A stretch of DNA of 64,000 nucleotides from positions 1-64,000 of the forward strand of contig WRAB01000001.1 of assembly GCA_009780435.1 (NCBI GenBank), in the 5' to 3' direction. The notes below the pieces were generated by a model. It saw only the letters and a program-made list of their open reading frames with translations, had not been told where the DNA came from and searched no databases. The translations under genes and the position numbers were made by a program. This document shows positions 24,180-32,938 of the stretch, piece after piece (position 1 is the first letter of the stretch; each line of letters opens with the position of its first letter). This stretch comes from Oscillospiraceae bacterium (GTDB lineage: Bacteria; Bacillota; Clostridia; Oscillospirales; Oscillospiraceae).

Positions 24180-25694
24180 ATGGTATATCATGTGCGATCT
24201 ATGGGTCTCTTGGGCCTCGTCGGATACGAGGTCTCGATCGAGTGCTATCTCTCCGGGGGTCTGCCGGCCTTCGATATCGTGGGCCTACCGGATGCCGCCG
24301 TGAAAGAGTCCCGGGAGCGGGTTCGGGCGGCGATTAAGAATTGCAATTTGCGGTTCCCCGTCAGCCGGATCACGGTGAATCTGGCCCCGGCGGATAAGAA
24401 GAAAATCGGCACATTGTACGATCTGCCCATTTTTTTGGGAATCCTGGCGGCGGCGGGGTATGTGAAACATCTGCCCCAGGACGCCGCATTCCTGGGAGAG
24501 CTCAGTCTGAGCGGCGATCTGCGCCCCGTCACCGGGGCATTGCCCATGGCCATGGAGGCCAAGCGGGCGGGGATTGAGAAGCTATTTCTCCCGGCAGAAA
24601 ACGCCAACGAGGCCGCCTTTGTAGAGGGGCTGGCCGTCTATCCCGTAGAGGATATTTTCCAGCTCATTAACCACCTGGACAAGAGCAGTCAGATTCCGCC
24701 CGTAGAGGCTCCGGAGATTATCCAAGAGCCTATGATCGGGCTGGATTTTGCCGAGGTCAAGGGCCAGGAACACGTAAAGCGGGCATTAGAGGTGGCTGCC
24801 GCCGGGGGACACAATGTGCTCTTAGTCGGGCCGCCCGGTGCGGGGAAGAGTATGCTGACCAAGCGTCTGCCCACCATCTTGCCGGAGATGAGCCGGGCGG
24901 AGGTCATGGAGACCACGGAGATATACTCCGTGGCGGGGATGACGGGGAAGAATCGCCCCATTATCACCACCCGCCCCTTCCGATCCCCTCACCACACCGT
25001 ATCCGGCCCCGCCATGACCGGGGGGACCAGCAATCCCAAGCCGGGGGAGATCTCCCTGGCCCACAACGGGATTTTGTTCTTAGACGAGTTTCCTGAGTTC
25101 AGCAAATTTGTGCTGGAGACCCTGCGCCAGCCCTTAGAGGACGGGGAAGTGACCATCTCCCGGGTGTCGGGGACGGTGACGTTCCCCAGCCGGTTTATGT
25201 TGATCTGCGCCATGAATCCCTGTAAGTGCGGCTGGTACGGCCACAACGCCGACCGGTGTCAGTGTACGGAGAACAGTGTCACCGGCTATCACAGCCGCCT
25301 GTCGGGGCCGCTGTTGGATCGGCTGGACATGTTCGTGGAGGTCTCGGCCCTGGAGTTTGACGAGCTGAAAGGCAACACCCCGGCGGAGTCCTCGGCGGTG
25401 ATCCGAGAGCGGGTCAACGCCGCCCGGAGCTGCCAGACGGCACGATACGGCGGGCAGATTACCGCCAACGCCCATATAGGGCCGAAAGAGACAAAGGCGC
25501 ACTGCCGCCTGGACGCCGACGGCGAGACCCTCATGCGGGGCGCATTTGACCGCCTGGGCCTCACCGCCCGCAGCTATGACCGGATTCTCCGGGTAGCCCG
25601 CACCATCGCCGACCTAGACGCCAGCGAGGGGATCACAGCCACCCATCTGGCCGAGGCGATCCAGTATCGGACGTATGATTTTAGAGATAATTAG
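24180..25694 (+). CDS. comM: YifB/ComM family Mg-chelatase-like AAA+ ATPase
   Basis: A 504-residue protein. The N-terminal ~170 residues are the Lon-protease-like ChlI domain (FDIVGLPDAAVKESRERV). The AAA+ domain has Walker A GPPGAGKSML near residue 218, Walker B ILFLDEFPEF and the NPCKCGWYGH cysteine motif, and ends with the Mg-chelatase C-terminal helix bundle. In Proteobacteria ComM is a branch-migration helicase for natural transformation. Here a DNA-processing role is inferred by family only. The start lies 13 bp after the isochorismatase gene and the stop overlaps the thiI ribosome site. Confidence 0.95.
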   Translation: MVYHVRSMGLLGLVGYEVSIECYLSGGLPAFDIVGLPDAAVKESRERVRAAIKNCNLRFPVSRITVNLAPADKKKIGTLYDLPIFLGILAAAGYVKHLPQDAAFLGELSLSGDLRPVTGALPMAMEAKRAGIEKLFLPAENANEAAFVEGLAVYPVEDIFQLINHLDKSSQIPPVEAPEIIQEPMIGLDFAEVKGQEHVKRALEVAAAGGHNVLLVGPPGAGKSMLTKRLPTILPEMSRAEVMETTEIYSVAGMTGKNRPIITTRPFRSPHHTVSGPAMTGGTSNPKPGEISLAHNGILFLDEFPEFSKFVLETLRQPLEDGEVTISRVSGTVTFPSRFMLICAMNPCKCGWYGHNADRCQCTENSVTGYHSRLSGPLLDRLDMFVEVSALEFDELKGNTPAESSAVIRERVNAARSCQTARYGGQITANAHIGPKETKAHCRLDADGETLMRGAFDRLGLTARSYDRILRVARTIADLDASEGITATHLAEAIQYRTYDFRDN

Positions 25695-25705
25695 GAGAAC
25701 ACACT

Positions 25706-26878
25706 TTGGAAGAAATCATTCTACTCAAACTAGGGGAAATTGTCCTCAAGGGCTTAAACAAGCGGTATTTTGAACAGAAACTGCTGGCCAACGTGCGGCG
25801 GAGGTTGATCCCCTTTGGGGAGTTTCGGGTCTATTCCGCCCAGTCCACTATCTATGTGGAGCCCCAATCGGAATCCTGCGATACCACGGGGGCGTTTGGG
25901 AATCTGCGGACGGTGTTTGGCGTGGTGTCCCTCTCCCGGGCGGCGGCCTGTGAGAAGGAGAAGGACGCCATCTTAGAGACGGCGAAACTCTATCTGAAAG
26001 AGGAGTTCAGCCGGGCCAGGTCGTTTAAAGTGGAATCCAAGCGGGCGGACAAGCGGTTCCCCATGACCTCCATTCAACTCAGCCAATACGTGGGCGGCCT
26101 GCTCCACGACGCATTCCCCCATGTGGCGGTGGATGTCCACAACCCGGAGCTGACGGTGGCCATCGAAGTCCGGGATTTCAAGGCCTACGTCCACGCCGCC
26201 CCGATCCAGGGGGCGGGGGGGATGCCCGTGGGGTCCAACGGCCGGGCGGTATCCCTGCTCTCCGGCGGGATCGACAGCCCTGTGGCCACGTATATGATCG
26301 CCAAGCGGGGGATATCCATTGTCCCGGTGCATTTTTTCTCCTTCCCCTACACATCGGAACAGGCGAAAGAGAAAGTCTTGACCCTGGCGAAAAAGCTTGT
26401 GCCCTACTGTGACGATCTCATGGTGGAAGTCGTGCCGTTCACCAAAATCCAGCAGGAGATGCAGAAATCCTGCCCGGAAGAGTATTTCACCATCGTCATG
26501 CGGCGGTTTATGATGCGGATTGCAGAGCGGATCGCCCAGGCCAACGGGTGTAAGGCCTTGGTCACGGGGGAGAGCCTGGGTCAAGTGGCCAGCCAGACCA
26601 TGGAGAGCCTGGCCGCCACGGAACAGTGCATCGATCTCCCCGTCCTCCGGCCTGTCATCGGCATGGACAAGGAGGAGATCGTCACCATCGCCCGGAAGAT
26701 CGACACCTTTGAGACCTCTATCCTACCCTACGAGGACTGCTGCACCGTATTCACCCCCCGCCATCCCAAGACCAAGCCCCAGATTCGCCAAGTAGAGGCG
26801 GCGGAGGGTCAGATGGATATTGCGGCGCTGGTGGATGAGGCGGTTGCGGGGATTGAGCGGGTGCGGATTGGTGGGTAG
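25706..26878 (+). CDS. thiI: tRNA 4-thiouridine synthase ThiI
   Basis: A 390-residue ThiI that puts sulfur on U8 of tRNA and can feed thiamine thiazole synthesis. The ferredoxin-like/THUMP region occupies about residues 1-165 and the PP-loop ATP site is LLSGGIDSPVATYM near residue 190. GESLGQVASQTMESL follows. There is no C-terminal rhodanese domain, as in most Firmicutes, where sulfur comes from a dedicated cysteine desulfurase. The start is TTG at 25706, with AGGAG at 25693-25697 overlapping the yifB stop; no ATG nearby is as well placed. Confidence 0.94.
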   Translation: MEEIILLKLGEIVLKGLNKRYFEQKLLANVRRRLIPFGEFRVYSAQSTIYVEPQSESCDTTGAFGNLRTVFGVVSLSRAAACEKEKDAILETAKLYLKEEFSRARSFKVESKRADKRFPMTSIQLSQYVGGLLHDAFPHVAVDVHNPELTVAIEVRDFKAYVHAAPIQGAGGMPVGSNGRAVSLLSGGIDSPVATYMIAKRGISIVPVHFFSFPYTSEQAKEKVLTLAKKLVPYCDDLMVEVVPFTKIQQEMQKSCPEEYFTIVMRRFMMRIAERIAQANGCKALVTGESLGQVASQTMESLAATEQCIDLPVLRPVIGMDKEEIVTIARKIDTFETSILPYEDCCTVFTPRHPKTKPQIRQVEAAEGQMDIAALVDEAVAGIERVRIGG

Positions 26879-26915
26879 CAATTTGAAGTTGTTGTAGGAG
26901 GGTGAGGAAGATGAT

Positions 26916-28373
26916 ATGGAAATAATGACCATTAGCTCATTTGACGAGTATGTAGCGTACACGAAAAAATACAAAGGGAAATGCTATTTTCGTGGCCAAG
27001 CTGATGCCGAATGGGGTATTTCGCCGTCTATAACACGGCCACGACAAGACCAAATACAAATACACTCTTTGGATGATGAACAAAGGAGTATTGTGGATAA
27101 CACACCCAAAGAGGATAGCAAACCCCCATTTTTACGTATCCCAAAAACACTTGCAACGCTTTTTAGGATGCAACATTTTGGCGTTCCTACGAGAATTTGC
27201 GATTTAACTTTAAGCAACCTATGTGCTTTGTATTTTGCGGTTGAAAGCATTGATTCTAAAGATGGTGCAGTTTATCTTTTTGACAGCAACTCCGCAATAA
27301 GTGCCAACAGTTTTGAAATGCAGATGTTTTCGAGAGTTTTTGATGGAGAGCGCAATCTTTCCGTATTACAAAAAGGCGCTGGAGACTTGTTGGAGGCAAA
27401 GGATATTCTATCTCGTAATTATATTGTAGACCATAAGGAGATGCTGTTCAGCAATAGCCGTTCTTCTCGACAGGCTGGAACGGGAATCGTTTTTGGATTC
27501 GGCTATGAAAGCGGGCGATTAGCTCTGCTTGGAAATACAAATATCAATGAGTTGGTTATCGCAAAAATAATCATATCAAAACACGTTAAAAATGAAATCC
27601 GTGCCACCCTAAAAAATTTAGGCTATATAAAGGAGATATTGTACGATACAGCAGAGGGCTATCAGTTTGAGGATGTATCCATTTGCAAGGTAGAGTTTGA
27701 AGAAAAAGAGGGACTTGACGGAAAAGAAAGATTTTTCTGGGTTAGAGGCAAGTATCGAGTATCTACAAAATATTTTGACCCAGATGTTCTCGCAATGGAA
27801 ATATCAAGCCTTTATAAGCAGATATATGCTAGATACGGTAATAATGCGAGAGTTTTGACATTTTTCTATTTCGACGAGAGCGATCTTCCAATGTTTAATT
27901 GGATTTGTCGTGGCGAATGGGAAAAAAACGGCGGATTTCATATAAATTGGAATAAACATTATTTCTCACGTCGTTTGCACTCCTTAAACACGGAAGTTGC
28001 GCCGGGCGATGCTATCAAATTAGCAGTTGATCTAGCAAATCAGATCACGCCAATATATGAGCGGTTAAAGGAATATATTGCTATACCTAGTTATGATATA
28101 GCCGATCTTTTTGCTCTCAACAATGCATTGCAGCCTGATGTGTTGAAAATTAGAGCAATGGCGAATGAGTTCCCTCATGTGGATGTTGAAACTCGAAAAT
28201 TTACGGATAAAGCTGTTGAATTTGTTTATGATGCGATCTTGTTTACAGAGGAAATAGCAATGTATTCAAATCGTCCTAATATGAATGAAGCCTCTATCCG
28301 CTGGATAATAGAGCAAGACATCAAACGGTATGACGTTTCGCAAAATGAGTATATTGCAATTTTAGCGAAATAG
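26916..28373 (+). CDS. FRG-domain protein, possible phage-defence or stress protein
   Basis: A 485-residue protein with an N-terminal FRG domain (CYFRGQADAEWGISPSITR, residues ~22-40; then FRMQHFGVPTRICDLTLSNLCALYFAV), named for its conserved F-R-G. The remaining ~300 residues have no motif I recognise. FRG proteins are common on mobile elements and beside defence genes, and some are suspected nucleotide-modifying enzymes, but the reaction is unproven. The gene is much AT-richer than thiI and cinA around it and stands alone, which suggests transfer. Confidence 0.8.
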   Translation: MEIMTISSFDEYVAYTKKYKGKCYFRGQADAEWGISPSITRPRQDQIQIHSLDDEQRSIVDNTPKEDSKPPFLRIPKTLATLFRMQHFGVPTRICDLTLSNLCALYFAVESIDSKDGAVYLFDSNSAISANSFEMQMFSRVFDGERNLSVLQKGAGDLLEAKDILSRNYIVDHKEMLFSNSRSSRQAGTGIVFGFGYESGRLALLGNTNINELVIAKIIISKHVKNEIRATLKNLGYIKEILYDTAEGYQFEDVSICKVEFEEKEGLDGKERFFWVRGKYRVSTKYFDPDVLAMEISSLYKQIYARYGNNARVLTFFYFDESDLPMFNWICRGEWEKNGGFHINWNKHYFSRRLHSLNTEVAPGDAIKLAVDLANQITPIYERLKEYIAIPSYDIADLFALNNALQPDVLKIRAMANEFPHVDVETRKFTDKAVEFVYDAILFTEEIAMYSNRPNMNEASIRWIIEQDIKRYDVSQNEYIAILAK

Positions 28374-28474
28374 GAATAGTGCGGGCGGTACAATACTCCA
28401 ATTTTGACATTCGGGTATAAGTCGAGAAAACCCGCACCACAACCAACCATCGCTAATCAAAAAAAGGAGAGACC

Positions 28475-29749
28475 ATGGCCTATTGTGCAGAAATCATCGG
28501 CGTGGGGACGGAGTTGCTGCTGGGCAATACCGTCAACACCGACGCAAGAGACGTATCCGAGGGGCTCAGCGCCCTGGGGATTAACGTATATTATCATACG
28601 GTGGTAGGGGACAACCCGGATCGGCTCCGGCAGGCGGTGGAGATCGCCCGGGGCCGGGCGGATATTCTCATTACCACCGGCGGCCTCGGCCCTACCTTTG
28701 ACGATTTGACGAAGGAGACCCTGGCCCAGTGTTTCGGCAAAGAGTTGATCTATCACGAGGAGATCGGCACGGAGATCCGGGCCTATTTCGAGAAGCGGTT
28801 ACCGGGGCAGAAGATGCCGGAAAATAATCTGCGGCAGGCCTATCTGCCGGAGGGGTGTACCGTGTTCCAAAACGACTGGGGGACGGCCCCCGGTTGTGCC
28901 TTTTTTGCCGAGGATAAACACGTCCTCATGCTCCCCGGCCCGCCCAGGGAGTGCCGGGAGATGTTCAACCACTGCGCCGTACCCTATCTCAAAGGGTTGA
29001 GCGATGCGGAGATCCTCTCCCACAATATCCACATCTTCGGCATGGGGGAGAGCGCCGTGGAGGATAAGCTCCGGGGCCTCATGGAGGGGCTGACCAATCC
29101 CACCCTGGCCCCCTATGCCAAGACGGGGGAGGTCATGCTCCGCCTGACGGCAAAAGCCGAGAGCGGCGAGGCGGCGGAAGCCCAGATGGCCCCGGTGTTA
29201 GATCAGGTACGGGCCGTGCTGGGAGACGTGATCTACGGCGTGGATACGGATAGTCTGGAGGCCACCGTGCTGGGGCTTCTGTTGGATGCGGGCAAGACCA
29301 TCGCCGTGGCAGAGTCCTGCACTGGGGGACTGTTGACCAAGCGGCTCACAGATATCCCCGGCGCATCCGGTGCGTTTCTGGGCGGGGTCATCGCCTACGC
29401 CAACCAGGTCAAGACGGATCTGTTGGGCGTAGATGAGGCCTTGATCGAGCAGTTGGGCGCCGTCAGCGACCCGGTGGCCCGCAGCATGGCCCAGGGGGTG
29501 AGAATCCGACTGGGGACGGATTTCGGAATCGGCATCACCGGCGTAGCCGGCCCCGGCGGCGGGACGGAGGAAAAACCCGTGGGGACTGTATACGTGGCAA
29601 TGGCCACAGCGGATCAGACCTACGTCCGCTCCCTGCGACTGGGCAATGACCGCAGCCGTATCCGAGTCATGGCCGCCCACCACGCCCTGGACATGGTACG
29701 CCGGTATCTGACGGGTTTGCCGGTGGAAGGGAGCGGCCAAATGCGTTAA
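28475..29749 (+). CDS. cinA: CinA: nicotinamide-nucleotide amidohydrolase/competence-damage protein
   Basis: A 424-residue two-domain CinA. The N-terminal MoCF-like half (CAEIIGVGTELLLGNTVNTDA, TTGGLGPTFDDLTKETLA) is linked to ADP-ribose pyrophosphatase activity. The C-terminal half (VAVAESCTGGLLTKRLTDIPGAS, GITGVAGPGGGTEEKPVG) is the NMN deamidase domain of pyridine-nucleotide recycling. In several Gram-positives it is linked to competence and precedes recA; here recA is not adjacent. Start ATG after AAAAGGAGAG. Confidence 0.95.
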   Translation: MAYCAEIIGVGTELLLGNTVNTDARDVSEGLSALGINVYYHTVVGDNPDRLRQAVEIARGRADILITTGGLGPTFDDLTKETLAQCFGKELIYHEEIGTEIRAYFEKRLPGQKMPENNLRQAYLPEGCTVFQNDWGTAPGCAFFAEDKHVLMLPGPPRECREMFNHCAVPYLKGLSDAEILSHNIHIFGMGESAVEDKLRGLMEGLTNPTLAPYAKTGEVMLRLTAKAESGEAAEAQMAPVLDQVRAVLGDVIYGVDTDSLEATVLGLLLDAGKTIAVAESCTGGLLTKRLTDIPGASGAFLGGVIAYANQVKTDLLGVDEALIEQLGAVSDPVARSMAQGVRIRLGTDFGIGITGVAGPGGGTEEKPVGTVYVAMATADQTYVRSLRLGNDRSRIRVMAAHHALDMVRRYLTGLPVEGSGQMR

Positions 29750-29767
29750 TATACTGTTTGCGCCGTA

Positions 29768-29860
29768 GGGGCGCACAGTGTGCGCCCATCAACCGCTACC
29801 TACCGCAACAAATCATATGCGGCATGTTTCCAACGTCCGGGCGAACGCTGTTCGCCCCTA
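29768..29860. repeat. Dispersed hairpin repeat, family B copy 1
   Basis: Two perfect inverted repeats: GGGCGCACAGTGTGCGCCC (29769-29787) and GGGCGAACGCTGTTCGCCC (29839-29857), the latter followed by CTACA. The same two motifs in opposite order occur at about 49129-49189, and a related one at 48290-48312. It lies between cinA and the WYL regulator. Confidence 0.75.
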
Positions 29861-29929
29861 CATATGAAATCAAACGCTATTCGGATATTCCCGGTGGAAC
29901 AGTATAATTGAGCAAAGTGAGCATACACA

Positions 29930-30934
29930 ATGCCGAGATCAGAAAACCAAAAACTAAAACTCCTCACTCTGATGCAGCTCCTCCTGCGCCGGACAGACGA
30001 GCACCACGGTCTCACCGTTGCTGAGATGATCGAAGCCCTGGAAAAAGAGGGGATATCGGCAGAGCGCAAGGCGATCTATCACGATCTGGAGCTGCTGCGC
30101 CAGTTCGGCTTGGATATTGAGACCCGGAAGGGCGAGAAATACGTCTATTTCATCGCCAGCCGAGAGTTTGAACTCCCGGAGCTGAAGCTCTTGGTTGACG
30201 CCATCCAATCCGCCCGGTTTATCACCCGGAAGAAATCCGAGGAGCTCATGGGCAAGCTGGAGGGCCTCACCAGTATCCACGAGGCACGGCAACTCCGGCG
30301 GCAGGTGGTCTACACCGGGCGAGTGAAGGCCATGAACGAGCGGATTTATTATACGGTGGACGCCCTCCACACCGCCATCGCCCAGGGGCGGCAGATCACG
30401 TTCCGATACTTTGAATGGGCCCTGTCCTTCGGCACGGCGGAGAAGATCAGCCGCCGGTATCGCAGAGACGGTGCGCTGTACACCGTGAGCCCCTGGACGC
30501 TCCTGTGGGACAGTGAAAATTACTACATGGTGGCCTATGACGAGGGCCATGAATCTCTGCGCCATTATCGGGTGGACAAGATGACCGATATTACCGTGAC
30601 GGAGGAGTCGAGGACGGGCCAGGCGGCCTTTGCCGCCACGGATATGGCAACGTATACCCAGAAAGTCTTCTCCATGTTCGCCGGGGAGGAGGAGACCGTG
30701 ACCCTCCGCTTCGCCCGCCGCTTGATCGGCGTCGTGGCGGATCGGTTCGGGAGCGATGCCTTCGTCGTCCCCGACGACGATCCGGACTATTTCCGCCTCA
30801 CGGTGCAGATTTCCGTATCGGAGCAGTTTTTCGCCTGGATGTTCAGCTTCGGCAGGGAGGCGAAGATTTTGTCGCCGCCCCATGTGGCCCAGGCGCTCCG
30901 AGACCGAGCGGGAGATGTGTGTGGGTTGTATTAG
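29930..30934 (+). CDS. HTH-WYL transcriptional regulator
   Basis: A 334-residue regulator. An N-terminal DeoR-type winged helix-turn-helix (TVAEMIEALEKEGISAERKAIYHDLELLRQFG, residues ~25-57) is followed by a WYL domain (about 140-215) with RQITFRYFEW and YTVSPWTLLWDSENYYMVAYDE, and a C-terminal WCX-like extension (about 245-325). WYL regulators bind a small or nucleic-acid ligand and control stress, CRISPR or DNA-damage genes; the target here is not evident. A TATAAT lies at 29903-29908, but the matching -35 is weak. Confidence 0.88.
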   Translation: MPRSENQKLKLLTLMQLLLRRTDEHHGLTVAEMIEALEKEGISAERKAIYHDLELLRQFGLDIETRKGEKYVYFIASREFELPELKLLVDAIQSARFITRKKSEELMGKLEGLTSIHEARQLRRQVVYTGRVKAMNERIYYTVDALHTAIAQGRQITFRYFEWALSFGTAEKISRRYRRDGALYTVSPWTLLWDSENYYMVAYDEGHESLRHYRVDKMTDITVTEESRTGQAAFAATDMATYTQKVFSMFAGEEETVTLRFARRLIGVVADRFGSDAFVVPDDDPDYFRLTVQISVSEQFFAWMFSFGREAKILSPPHVAQALRDRAGDVCGLY

Positions 30935-31002
30935 GGGGTAGTTTTGCGACGTGTATGTAATCTCGGACGCAACGATTCATAAACTGGAAGGCGCAAAATA
31001 GC

Positions 31003-31569
31003 CTATATCCCAAACTCTACAAAGAGCGCCATTAGCCCGTAGATAATCAGCGCCAGCCCGGAGATGACATGGCTGAACACAGGGTTGATGCGCTTTGCGT
31101 ACTTGGTTCTGGCCAAATGGAACGACAGAGCCGAGTAGCCGAAATGGGCGAGGGCGACAGTGAGGGGGATCGCAAACGTCGAATTTGGCAGGAAGATAAA
31201 CGTGATCCCTATAGTGATAAGCATAGCTTCGGCGCTCATGACCAGCCCCACGAGGACAATTGTTTTCAGGGAGGCGTTTTCTGTCTCCGTATGTCCCCTG
31301 CGGTGTTTCAGATGTGCGGATACAAAATAGTGCAACATATACCAGAGGCCCAGGGCGATAAACGAAAATCCCACGATCAGATCAGTATCAAAGGCGATGG
31401 ATTCATAAATCCCCTCGGCGATGAAAAATCCGAGGACGCAGAGACCCAAGAGAAATGCGTTAATGATAACGAGATATAAAAATTTGCACTTCTTTTGCAG
31501 TCCCAGGGAAAGTCCGATGAAAAATGCGTCTACAGATACGATCAAACCGGATAAAACGGGCATAAACAT
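31003..31569 (-). CDS. MntP/YtaF-family membrane protein (DUF204)
   Basis: A 188-residue protein with six hydrophobic segments arranged as two similar halves, as in MntP manganese exporters. The first half has VSVDAFFIGLSLGLQKK, resembling the conserved 'xxDAFAVSxGxG' helix; the second has VMSAEAMLITIGITF with Glu where MntP has Asp. The family also includes the sporulation protein YtaF, so either manganese efflux or a sporulation role is possible. No yybP-ykoY manganese riboswitch is recognisable upstream. It is followed by no clear terminator before the WYL gene's end. Confidence 0.7.
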   Translation of the reverse strand: MFMPVLSGLIVSVDAFFIGLSLGLQKKCKFLYLVIINAFLLGLCVLGFFIAEGIYESIAFDTDLIVGFSFIALGLWYMLHYFVSAHLKHRRGHTETENASLKTIVLVGLVMSAEAMLITIGITFIFLPNSTFAIPLTVALAHFGYSALSFHLARTKYAKRINPVFSHVISGLALIIYGLMALFVEFGI

Positions 31570-31636
31570 AACAAATCCGCTCCTCTCTCATACTATGACT
31601 ATATGCAATCCTCCGCCCAACCGTCACTGGGTAACG

Positions 31637-31673
31637 AAAAAACCAGCCGGCAGGATCAGTTCCTGTCGGCTGG
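31637..31673 (-). terminator. Terminator of the aromatic operon
   Basis: On the minus strand the stem from 31673 to 31643 (CCAGCCGACAGGA pairing with TCCTGCCGGCTGG, one G-U pair) is followed by six U's (31642-31637). It lies after pheA. Confidence 0.85.
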
Positions 31674-31720
31674 AAGTTTTATAGTGTTTTTCCCGCCGCA
31701 GGCGGGGGAAACAAAAAACA

Positions 31721-32863
31721 TTAATGCACCTGACGGATGGGGGTATCGTCCAGATAGCAGCCCAGAATCTCCATATAGCTACATCGGGCGGCGGCGTTTT
31801 GTAGTGCGTTGGCCACGGATTCCCGGCCGATGTTGCCCTCTAAGTCACAGAAAAAATAGTACCTGCCGTCAGACATGGGGCGGGACTCCAGGCGTTTTAG
31901 GCTGATGTCCTCACTCATCAGAGGGAACAGGGCATCCACCAGGGCGCCGCTCCTGTGAGAGGTGAGGAAGGTGATACTGACCGTGTCACAGGATTCGTCG
32001 TATTCGGGGGATGCGGCGATGACGATGTAGCGGGTGCGGTCATCCGAGTTGGGGGAGATATTGGGGGACAGGATGGATAGTCCCGCCACTTGTGCGGCAC
32101 GGGTGGAGACAATGGCCGCCGTCTCGCCAACCGGGGATTGGTGGACACGGGCGGCGGATTCAGCGAAGTTACGGCAGGTGGTATACTGCCAATGCCTGCC
32201 CCGCAGGAAACTCTTACAGAACTTAAAGGCCTTATCCGAAGCGAAGACGGTTCGGATATCCTCAATTTTCGTGCCGGGCAGAGCGGCCAGGGCATATTCT
32301 GTGGGCACCCAGGTCTGGCCGACAATATAGCAGCCGTATTTCCGCAGGAGATCATAGACCTCGCCGACGCCGCCAAAGGCGGAGTTTTCGATAGGGACGA
32401 CGCCGTAGGTGGCCTTTAAATCCTTGACGGCCACGAACACGTCCTCGTAGTCCTCCTGGGGGGTGGGAGTGACGCCGGAGAAGAGTTTCCGGGCCGCCAC
32501 CTCGCTCCAACTGCCGGGGACGCCCTGATAGGCCACGGTGACATCCTTTGTCGAAGGCGAGGTTGGACCGGGGAAGTGGAGTTCGTCCGGGGTGCCGTAG
32601 AGCTTTGCTCTCTGGCGGGACTTGGACATGGCCATGAAGGAGCGCATGAGGGTGACGGCCTCGCCCCGGAGATCAGGAGAGGCGGTCTCAAAGACCCGCT
32701 GGAGGATGGCCTCCTCCCGCTTGGGATCCACGAGGGAGATATTGTTTTCACGCTTGATCTCGGCGATATCGTCGGACAGGTGCATCCGCTCGGCAAACAG
32801 GGCCAGTAGATCCCGGTCGATCTCGTCAATCCGTGTGCGGATGTTGGATAGTTTTTCTGACAT
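31721..32863 (-). CDS. pheA: Bifunctional chorismate mutase/prephenate dehydratase
   Basis: A 380-residue P-protein making phenylpyruvate from chorismate. Residues 1-90 form an AroQ-type chorismate mutase (IRTRIDEIDRDLLALFAERM, IAEIKRENN, DPKREEAIL). Residues ~108-285 are prephenate dehydratase (VAYQGVPGSWSEVAA, VVPIENSAFGGV, and the DDRTRYIVIA motif equivalent to TRF). An ACT domain follows (SITFLTSHRSGALVDAL), implying phenylalanine feedback. It is the last gene of the aro operon and is followed by a terminator. A 7-bp tandem repeat sits between it and aroF. Confidence 0.93.
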   Translation of the reverse strand: MSEKLSNIRTRIDEIDRDLLALFAERMHLSDDIAEIKRENNISLVDPKREEAILQRVFETASPDLRGEAVTLMRSFMAMSKSRQRAKLYGTPDELHFPGPTSPSTKDVTVAYQGVPGSWSEVAARKLFSGVTPTPQEDYEDVFVAVKDLKATYGVVPIENSAFGGVGEVYDLLRKYGCYIVGQTWVPTEYALAALPGTKIEDIRTVFASDKAFKFCKSFLRGRHWQYTTCRNFAESAARVHQSPVGETAAIVSTRAAQVAGLSILSPNISPNSDDRTRYIVIAASPEYDESCDTVSITFLTSHRSGALVDALFPLMSEDISLKRLESRPMSDGRYYFFCDLEGNIGRESVANALQNAAARCSYMEILGCYLDDTPIRQVH

Positions 32864-32900
32864 GATAGAACCTCCTGTTCAATTAACAGATAACAATCAT

Positions 32901-32938
32901 TGCTAATTGCTAATTGTTAATTGTTAATTGCTAATTGC
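32901..32938. repeat. 7-bp tandem repeat spanning the aroF stop codon
   Basis: Five copies of TGYTAAT from 32901 to 32935, plus a partial sixth. The aroF stop TAA (32924-32926) lies inside the array, so changes in copy number would alter the last residues of AroF and the spacing to pheA. Confidence 0.85.

Noticed and set aside
31570..31720. Possible yybP-ykoY manganese riboswitch before the MntP-like gene
   Set aside because: The region holds only the pheA terminator and a GC hairpin; no riboswitch core is recognisable.
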